Assembly: GCA_039105265.1 (NCBI GenBank)
Contig: JAPFFF010000020.1
Location: 637,001 to 701,000, forward strand
Length of the DNA: 64,000 nucleotides
Reading direction: 5' to 3'
DNA from: Tritrichomonas musculus
Taxonomy: Eukaryota > Parabasalia > Tritrichomonadida > Tritrichomonadidae
Part shown: piece by piece, positions 57,689 to 64,000 of the stretch
Position numbering within the stretch: the first letter of the stretch is position 1
Layout: each line of letters opens with the position of its first letter
Notes under the pieces: model-generated
The model's input: only the letters and a program-made list of their open reading frames with translations
Told to the model about the DNA's origin: nothing
The model's database searches: none
Made by a program: the position numbers and the translations under genes

Positions 57689-59377
57689 TTACTCAGGGGT
57701 TGTTAAATCATAAGGACCAATACGTACTGATGGTGGCATACCGTTTGGTCTAATTAAGATACTAATTGATATATCTGTTAATAAGCATAATAATGGAGGT
57801 GTATCTACTTCCTGTCTAAATGGATTATCTGCCTTTTGACTACATATCAATTCGAAGTTAATAGGTGCAAGACTTGAAAGACCTTGTTGATATGTTCCAT
57901 CTGTTTCAGTAGGAAGACCTATAAAGAATGAGGACCTATCACTTGGATAATAGCCTGTTGTATTTTCATTATACTGATTCTCATTAGCTAGACTTGCAAT
58001 AACCTCTTTATTAAATCCATTTTGCTCTCCATTCATGTTCATTGCATTCTGGCAATATTCGAGGAACTCTGGATACAAACCATTCGTACCAAATGCTTTA
58101 GCAGGAATATTATTGTAATTACCACAATTCATATGAAAAGCTTCAAACTGAGGATTCTTGAAGTATGTCTTATGTGTATGCTTGAGTGGGAATAAGCAAA
58201 ACATACTATCTACAAAATTAGGTGTAATAGTAATAGTTGCTTTATCTTGTTCATTCTTAAGAGGTCTTGTACAAGTGTAAAATGACATAATCTGTGTTGG
58301 GAATGTAAGTGGATGTTGAGGGTTAGCATATCTTTGAACAAGTGCTGTATATACTGATTCATGAATACCAAAACAAGGTATAATACTTGCACATTCTTCA
58401 ATGGAATAATCAACAACACTCCAGGTTCTCCAATCACTATATACTTTTCTGTCTACTCTTACTTGCGTTGAGGAATCATCTTTCTTCGGTTTATACACAA
58501 AACCACCATTTGTATCTCCAACAGGTGGAAGATTCTTGGGGTGATTAAGATCACTTTTAGCTATCTTATCAGTACTGGTCCACATCCATATTGGCTCTCC
58601 AATAGGTCTAAATTCATTTGTAATTTCATCAACACTAAAATCTACTCCATCAAAAGGATTAGCAACCAATCTCTTTTCCATACCTACAGGACAATACACC
58701 ATACCAGCTGTTGAAAAGTATAGACGTAATTCGATTTTACCTGCAAATGCTGGCAAGTACTTGATATTAGATAATGGTAGGAATCGTCGTAAATCAATCT
58801 TTAATCTAATTGTTGATGTGACTTCCGTTACATTTTGGTTAAGGTTGGCAACAAAACCACATCTCCTTCCATGAGTATCATTCCAAATATCCTTATGTCT
58901 TGCTTTACTATATATATCAGCTCTTTTAGTAACTTCATTTGCACAACATGCAGTTAAAAAGGATTCTTCACATCCAAAGTTCTGGGTATAAAGAGTCATA
59001 CCATTAGCTACAATTTCATACTTCTCAACAGCATCTCGAGCATCCTTAAAACCAAACCATACCTTACCAAAATTATATCCATCAACATTTTCTAAATTAC
59101 TAGCTATTGGTTTATCAATCTTTAATGTCACTTTCATATCTGCTCGAATAAAACCATTATATATATCAGCAGTATTATGAGTATTAGGAGAGATAATACA
59201 TGTTGTATATGAACCACTCTTAATTGGTGGTGATGGTGAATACGAAGTTTGTGGATTTAATGAGTATGCCTTATTTGTATCACTAAGTGCTATGCAATTA
59301 TCGACAACATCAAAGTAAGATGCAATTTGAGTACAAACCTCTGCTGAGGTTTTCATATAGGATTCCTTGTTGAGCAT
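57689..59377 (-). CDS. Major capsid protein, C copy
   Basis: 562 residues, about 97.5% identical to 29408-31096 by eye. Several differences are adjacent (B RLLRHPFDG, C RLVANPFDG; B QMANNP, C QKADNP), which may mark exposed loops or past recombination. Confidence 0.88.
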   Translation of the reverse strand: MLNKESYMKTSAEVCTQIASYFDVVDNCIALSDTNKAYSLNPQTSYSPSPPIKSGSYTTCIISPNTHNTADIYNGFIRADMKVTLKIDKPIASNLENVDGYNFGKVWFGFKDARDAVEKYEIVANGMTLYTQNFGCEESFLTACCANEVTKRADIYSKARHKDIWNDTHGRRCGFVANLNQNVTEVTSTIRLKIDLRRFLPLSNIKYLPAFAGKIELRLYFSTAGMVYCPVGMEKRLVANPFDGVDFSVDEITNEFRPIGEPIWMWTSTDKIAKSDLNHPKNLPPVGDTNGGFVYKPKKDDSSTQVRVDRKVYSDWRTWSVVDYSIEECASIIPCFGIHESVYTALVQRYANPQHPLTFPTQIMSFYTCTRPLKNEQDKATITITPNFVDSMFCLFPLKHTHKTYFKNPQFEAFHMNCGNYNNIPAKAFGTNGLYPEFLEYCQNAMNMNGEQNGFNKEVIASLANENQYNENTTGYYPSDRSSFFIGLPTETDGTYQQGLSSLAPINFELICSQKADNPFRQEVDTPPLLCLLTDISISILIRPNGMPPSVRIGPYDLTTPE

Positions 59378-59394
59378 TTTAGATAGAAAAAAAT

Positions 59395-59946
59395 TTACAT
59401 CATATCTTCAAAGATGCGATTTCTCCTACCAATAGGTCTCATAGGTATATATTGAGGTTGTTGTTCTTCTTCATATTGTTGTGGCGGTTCTTCAGGAACA
59501 TACTGTTGTCTTGGTTTACTCATCCTTTTATCAACAACCTCCTTTATCATACGTCTCTGTTCTTTCTTCTCTCGACTTATCTTCATTTCTTCACCTAGTG
59601 ATTTTAGCTGTTTTAGTATTTCCTCATTCACAGTAGGGTCATAAACTTGGCTTTGTTGAGTTTTTCGAGGTTTTGGAGGTTTTCGTGCAGCTTTCGAACT
59701 TATTGGCTTTCTTGGCTTTTCTTCAAGTTCCTCATGTTCTTCACTGTCTGAGTTTTCTTGAGTTTCTTCGTTATTTTCACTGTCTGAGTTTTCTTGATAT
59801 TCTCGAGTTATTGGAGTTTTTCGCTGTTTTACAATATACTTGTCTTTGGTTTTCGTAGGAAGCACTTCCCAATCTGGGTCATCCCTTCCATTCAACCATT
59901 TATGAATAACTGCAAGTCTCTTAGAACCTGTTAGATGTTTTGACAT
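59395..59946 (-). CDS. Charged disordered protein, C copy
   Basis: A 183-residue counterpart of 28839-29390 with two or three changes in the acidic run. Confidence 0.55.
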   Translation of the reverse strand: MSKHLTGSKRLAVIHKWLNGRDDPDWEVLPTKTKDKYIVKQRKTPITREYQENSDSENNEETQENSDSEEHEELEEKPRKPISSKAARKPPKPRKTQQSQVYDPTVNEEILKQLKSLGEEMKISREKKEQRRMIKEVVDKRMSKPRQQYVPEEPPQQYEEEQQPQYIPMRPIGRRNRIFEDMM

Positions 59947-59993
59947 TTAAAAATAAACAAAAAAGTCTAAAATTGAGTTTTCTTGAGTTTTCA

Positions 59994-60467
59994 TTAGATG
60001 TAGGTTCTTGAATGATGGTTTGTACTAAAGTCACTCTCTTGAAATGGTTTCTCTGGTTTCGGTGTATATGCTGATTTTTCAAGAGGTGCTTTAATTGATT
60101 CAACTGATTCACCTTTTGCAGATTTATTAATTGATGATAATGCAGTTTTCACATTTCCTTCAGGTACATACTTTAATGCTGTGTCGGCTATATTTGCTAT
60201 TTTATTTCTTGTACTATCGCTCAAGAAGCTTTCACCAAGACCTCTCGCAACTTTACCAATAACACCAGCATGCTTGGTTAATCCACCTGCTGAAGCATCT
60301 AATAGTTTACTTGCAAGACCACCCGAAACACTATCTGCTGCTCCCATTAATATCTTACCGCCTAGTCCTACTCCTCCTTTTATTATCTCTTGCCATGGAG
60401 AAAATTGTTGCTTTTTGGAATAATCTGGCTTCCAATAATCATCTACTGAATGACGTTCAATTCCCAT
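59994..60467 (-). CDS. Gly/Ala-rich amphipathic protein, C copy
   Basis: A 157-residue counterpart of 28317-28790. The Gly/Ala-rich core is almost unchanged; most changes are at the ends. Confidence 0.55.
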   Translation of the reverse strand: MGIERHSVDDYWKPDYSKKQQFSPWQEIIKGGVGLGGKILMGAADSVSGGLASKLLDASAGGLTKHAGVIGKVARGLGESFLSDSTRNKIANIADTALKYVPEGNVKTALSSINKSAKGESVESIKAPLEKSAYTPKPEKPFQESDFSTNHHSRTYI

Positions 60468-60484
60468 TTTTAAAAAATAAAAAA

Positions 60485-61351
60485 TTATTCGAAATAGTAC
60501 TTATTAGCAGAAATATTCATTACGAACTTCTCATGTGGTTCTTTATGTTGTAAGTATTCAGCTACTGTCTGCTTCGTATTTAATGAGTTATTAGTTTGTT
60601 GCAACAAGCTAGTAAAATCTTCCTCACTATATCCTGTATAACATATGATATCTGTTGCTAACCTTTTAGCATTCATATGAACAAATCGAATAGTTTGGAT
60701 AGCCATGATACATGTTAAATTATAGTGTCTTGTCTTGGTTAACAACTTGATAAATTCACTATTACCATTCTTTAATAAATCACTACCTGCACAATCATCT
60801 AGTATCAATAATGTGTTATATGGATATGATGATGTTTCATACTTGACTAACTTATTGGCTATATATATTATTTTATCATTGAGCTCATTTAAATGATGCT
60901 TCTCAATGAGCCTCCTCATTTCGTCATTGGTCTCTTTCATTCGAGATAATACATATTTGACAATAGCATAATACTTTATCTTTCTTCGAAGATGTCTTTT
61001 AAGATAACTCATTAATTCTCTTTCCTTTACATAATCGATTCTTGATTGTATCTGTTTATTAAGTGTTTCAGCTGTTTTATCCATTTTACCAGAGCTTGAG
61101 CAAAATATTATCTTTTGGTAGTATGGATGTTTAAACAACCTCTCTGTTATCATAATATGTCTCCATATCCAAAAACTTTTACCAGCACCTGGTTTACCAA
61201 TTAAAAAGTATATACCATTTGTACTAAAAGGATAATCAGGTGATAATGGTTTAATCAAAGCACCATCTATCTCTTTCATGTTCTTTCGTAAGGTCTCTTT
61301 AATCAATGTTTCTACTTTATTTATTAGTTCTGCACTTGGGGGTTCATCCAT
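60485..61351 (-). CDS. FtsK/HerA-like packaging ATPase, C copy
   Basis: 288 residues; Walker A GKPGAGKS, Walker B LLILDD and IMAIQT kept. Three differences from B, all near the C-terminus. Confidence 0.92.
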   Translation of the reverse strand: MDEPPSAELINKVETLIKETLRKNMKEIDGALIKPLSPDYPFSTNGIYFLIGKPGAGKSFWIWRHIMITERLFKHPYYQKIIFCSSSGKMDKTAETLNKQIQSRIDYVKERELMSYLKRHLRRKIKYYAIVKYVLSRMKETNDEMRRLIEKHHLNELNDKIIYIANKLVKYETSSYPYNTLLILDDCAGSDLLKNGNSEFIKLLTKTRHYNLTCIMAIQTIRFVHMNAKRLATDIICYTGYSEEDFTSLLQQTNNSLNTKQTVAEYLQHKEPHEKFVMNISANKYYFE

Positions 61352-61361
61352 TTACAAATTT

Positions 61362-62516
61362 TTAAATGTATTTCATAATTTTATCTGGTATTGGTTTGCC
61401 CTCAACCTTTTGCCCTGCTTTAATTTGTCGTTCATAATTTTTCTTTTGTTCCAACCAATATTGTCTTTCTGCTGTACCAAGTACTAATGGATTACCTCTC
61501 CTTACATCTCTAATAGTTTGTCTAGCAAAGGCATCATCACCTTCGACTCCTTCCCATTTTAAATCATACTTACCAGTATCTTCATCAAAGTTATATATTT
61601 TTTCAATAATACCTTCTTTACCTTCATTTAGTCTTTCAGCTACTTTAATCCTTTTGTCTCTTGTCCTTAACAACCTATATCCAGGGAATGAACTTGTTGA
61701 ACCATCTTTGGACTTGACCACAAACTGGTTACCTTTTTGTGAGTCAACTATATAAGACTCATTGGACAAATTACTTCTTCTTTTACCAAATGGTTCTTTT
61801 TCGAGTACTAACCTGACCTTCTCACCTGGATTAAAATGGTATGGATTAATGCGTGCATTCTTTTGTATGTACTTTATTTCATCCTCTGGAGTAATATCAT
61901 TAGGTGCTTTATTATCTAAAGACCTATGAGGAGAGTTGTTATATATGTTGACCAAATCATGCATCTCCTTTGGTTGAATAAACCTATTTTCACCAATAGC
62001 ATCTCTTATGGTTCTCATAAACCTATTAATAATGCCAAGTACATTATGGTTATTCTCAGTTGTTGTTCGGTATTTTATGTTCTTCTCTCTCATGAAGTCT
62101 AAGACTGTTGATGATAAATATGCTGCATCCTCATCACTTGTTATCGAATATACATGAGGTACATCATTAACAAATTTATGAAGTGCTGATAATACTTCTC
62201 TTGATCCTTTACCATTCATAGGATATGCATATGCTTTTCTGGTGTTGATATTGATGAACATTAGATAATTCAACCCACCTGCCTCTTTATTATTAATGAA
62301 GGTATCCATTTGATAACCATGAGGATGTTTGGATACAATAGGAATAAATTGTGCTTTAGGTACTCTCTTATCATGTACTACTCTTTCATCAAAGTATTTC
62401 TTTGCTTCTTCTTCATTTAGATTCTCTTGTTTTGCCATGCTAAGGTATTTGTCCAAGGTCTTCCATTTAGCTTTGTTGTATAATTTTTCATATGGGCTTG
62501 GTTCTTCTTTACTCAT
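61362..62516 (-). CDS. Polinton integrase, C copy
   Basis: 384 residues, four differences from 26268-27422, with core and chromo-like tail kept. Confidence 0.92.
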   Translation of the reverse strand: MSKEEPSPYEKLYNKAKWKTLDKYLSMAKQENLNEEEAKKYFDERVVHDKRVPKAQFIPIVSKHPHGYQMDTFINNKEAGGLNYLMFININTRKAYAYPMNGKGSREVLSALHKFVNDVPHVYSITSDEDAAYLSSTVLDFMREKNIKYRTTTENNHNVLGIINRFMRTIRDAIGENRFIQPKEMHDLVNIYNNSPHRSLDNKAPNDITPEDEIKYIQKNARINPYHFNPGEKVRLVLEKEPFGKRRSNLSNESYIVDSQKGNQFVVKSKDGSTSSFPGYRLLRTRDKRIKVAERLNEGKEGIIEKIYNFDEDTGKYDLKWEGVEGDDAFARQTIRDVRRGNPLVLGTAERQYWLEQKKNYERQIKAGQKVEGKPIPDKIMKYI

Positions 62517-62523
62517 TTATTTT

Positions 62524-63528
62524 TTAAATAAACATCTTATCGTATTGAAGGAATTGCATTTCGATTACAAATGAATCTTTAGGAGGTAGTTTGGTTGGAC
62601 AATTATAATGTGCATCACTATAGAAGTCTATCCAAAACCTTTGGTCCATTGAGTTTAACTTGAAGTACTTAATAGGACTATATTCAACATCACTATCTCC
62701 AATATAGTTATGTAATGCTTGTTCACCAATAGATGAATATATTTTACATGGATGTCTGTCCCATACATTATCAAATACCAACCTCTTACTTAAAGTTGAA
62801 TACTTCTTAGGGTTATTTTGATAAGCTCCTGTGCCTATATTAAACACATCTGCAAAGTCCTCATTCCAATCACCAATTTGGAAAAAATTGATAAATTGAT
62901 TTGAATCTTCCTCTATATTATCATTATTTTTGGTATATATAATTTCATGAAAACCATCTTTATCATAATATCCATCTGTTTGTATATCTCGATATGCAAT
63001 TAATGAATCATTTTGGGAAAATGCATTTCCATATTGTCCATGCATAGCTATCCAAGATTTCATCGCGGTGTTGACAGCATCAAAGAACCCTCTTAAGTCC
63101 CCTTCCTCTGACACCCAATCAACAACATCAAAATTGGCTATCCATTTCCAAGTAGGCTCTTTTTCATATTCTACTTTGAGCTCGTCCTGGTAGAATTTAT
63201 CAAGTAGTTCTTGAGTTAAAATAGGGTCGTTTATATTTCCTCCATGTAAAACAAAGTAGGATTTTTGTACTTTAAATATAGTCACATTAAATTCTAATTT
63301 GCGTCTTCTCTTAATGATATGTGCTGAACGAACACCAACAATAGATTCCCCTTTGTTTGCAGTTGACCATTCTGGTGGGAAATTAAACCAATACCTATTA
63401 AACTTAGCTTTATCATGTTGAGCATCCTCAAGGAAGTAGGCTGTTTCGATTGGAAGAGGTGTATTACCATCATTAACTATATTATCTCGATTAGGATATA
63501 GAGTTTTAACACTTGGTGGTAATTCCAT
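62524..63528 (-). CDS. Probable penton protein, C copy
   Basis: A 334-residue counterpart of 25256-26260 with roughly a dozen and a half differences scattered over the protein. Same neighbours: protease upstream, integrase 7 bp downstream. Confidence 0.6.
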   Translation of the reverse strand: MELPPSVKTLYPNRDNIVNDGNTPLPIETAYFLEDAQHDKAKFNRYWFNFPPEWSTANKGESIVGVRSAHIIKRRRKLEFNVTIFKVQKSYFVLHGGNINDPILTQELLDKFYQDELKVEYEKEPTWKWIANFDVVDWVSEEGDLRGFFDAVNTAMKSWIAMHGQYGNAFSQNDSLIAYRDIQTDGYYDKDGFHEIIYTKNNDNIEEDSNQFINFFQIGDWNEDFADVFNIGTGAYQNNPKKYSTLSKRLVFDNVWDRHPCKIYSSIGEQALHNYIGDSDVEYSPIKYFKLNSMDQRFWIDFYSDAHYNCPTKLPPKDSFVIEMQFLQYDKMFI

Positions 63529-63549
63529 TTCGAGTTAAATAAAAAGTCT

Positions 63550-64000
63550 TTATTTATATGCAACACCTGTTTCTAATTCATTGTTTTGAAGTTCTCGAAG
63601 TATCCTCTTTCTAATATCTGGTATATCGCGTTGTCTAAACTTACCATTTCCTTCATGCAAAAAGGTACGACAAGATTCCATTAGAAACACTCCACAATCC
63701 TTGTTATTCCTTTGACTAGGTACATCGTAATATTTTGCTTTTAAATCACCTGTTGCTGAAATATTGATCCACTTATTAAGTGTCTTTACCTCTGGTGCCA
63801 TTGACTTATTCTCAGAGTCATAGCATTCGATTATTTTCTTTGAATATCGAACAATACATAAAATCCAATGTTCTCCATCTGAGCAAATGGGGACAAATAC
63901 TTTATCGAACTTTGAAAATGACTTTTTACCTGAGATAGGACTTTTCATCAGTTCATGTATTTTTTCTTTATCATTAGTCTCATATGCTATAGAAAGGAGG
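63550..64000 (-). CDS. Maturation protease, C copy (cut by window end)
   Basis: The C-terminal ~150 residues of the C48-type protease, with the frame open to the window edge. GEHWIL, CYDSEN and DCGVF are present as in B. The N-terminal part lies outside. Confidence 0.8.
   Translation of the reverse strand, partial: LLSIAYETNDKEKIHELMKSPISGKKSFSKFDKVFVPICSDGEHWILCIVRYSKKIIECYDSENKSMAPEVKTLNKWINISATGDLKAKYYDVPSQRNNKDCGVFLMESCRTFLHEGNGKFRQRDIPDIRKRILRELQNNELETGVAYK

Larger units (their letters stand above)
47077..64000 (-). mobile_element. Polinton/Maverick element C, inverted relative to B (cut by window)
   Basis: It starts with the same tip AGTAGTATATACTAG as B and carries the same genes in reverse order, from the fibre locus to the protease at the window edge. 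Proteins are about 97-99% identical to B (polymerase 20 of 1094, capsid about 14 of 562, integrase 4 of 384 differences by eye), so the two are recent relatives, not a tandem copy. The visible part looks largely whole with a few breaks; the other end lies beyond the window. Confidence 0.93.

Noticed and set aside
22409-64000. Elements B and C as one assembly duplicate
   Set aside because: About 2% protein divergence, different fibre loci, different repeat counts and different tip sequences show two real copies, although the junction still deserves long-read confirmation.

Overview
The window is AT-rich eukaryotic DNA made almost entirely of mobile DNA. The few host-type genes point to a parabasalid (trichomonad) protist: a DUF3447/ankyrin-type protein (13350-14318), a relic with Sel1-like repeats (14927-15372), intronless genes with very short leaders, and initiator-like TCA-YTTT motifs about 11-15 nt before some start codons. 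The ankyrin-protein style recalls Tritrichomonas more than Trichomonas vaginalis, but this is from memory and of low certainty.

Layout. (1) 1 to about 13050 is the right part of a Polinton/Maverick-like element A: a fibre-like protein cut by the window edge, a gene-free structured region, a KilA-N protein, three small minus-strand genes, a DDE integrase, and a 1955-residue protein-primed-type family B DNA polymerase. That polymerase also carries an OTU-like peptidase motif, an HNH-like zinc module and a C-terminal archaeo-eukaryotic primase (AEP) domain. (2) 13050-15470 is host sequence with the ankyrin gene and the Sel1 relic. (3) 15471-21942 is a complete 6.5-kb Merlin/IS1595-type DNA transposon: exact 8-bp target duplication AAATCGTA, long inverted termini, 123-bp subterminal tandem repeats (7 copies left, 3 right), a transposase with one frameshift, and a captured piece of an old Polinton. 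(4) 22382-46578 is a small Tc1/mariner-type foldback element split by Polinton B (22409-45900, 23.5 kb, both inverted termini present). (5) 47077 to beyond 64000 is Polinton C, a close relative of B in the opposite orientation.

Polintons B and C encode the full virus-like set: C48-type maturation protease, probable penton (minor capsid) protein, integrase, FtsK/HerA-like packaging ATPase, double-jelly-roll-type major capsid protein, protein-primed polymerase B, and a large fibre-like protein next to one terminus, plus about a dozen lineage-specific small proteins. B and C are about 98% identical in the polymerase (20 of 1094 residues differ by my count) and look young. B looks nearly whole with a few breaks; C is cut by the window. 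The clearest difference is the fibre locus: the first ~60 residues and a downstream anchor are shared, while most of the rest differs.

Points most worth a second look: the polymerase-primase-peptidase-nuclease fusion in A; repeated G-[VIT]-Q-T motifs resembling dynein light chain LC8 docking sites in four different Polinton B proteins; exchangeable fibre modules shared by A, B and C; and a folded palindrome at the Polinton tips whose two arms change together between B and C.
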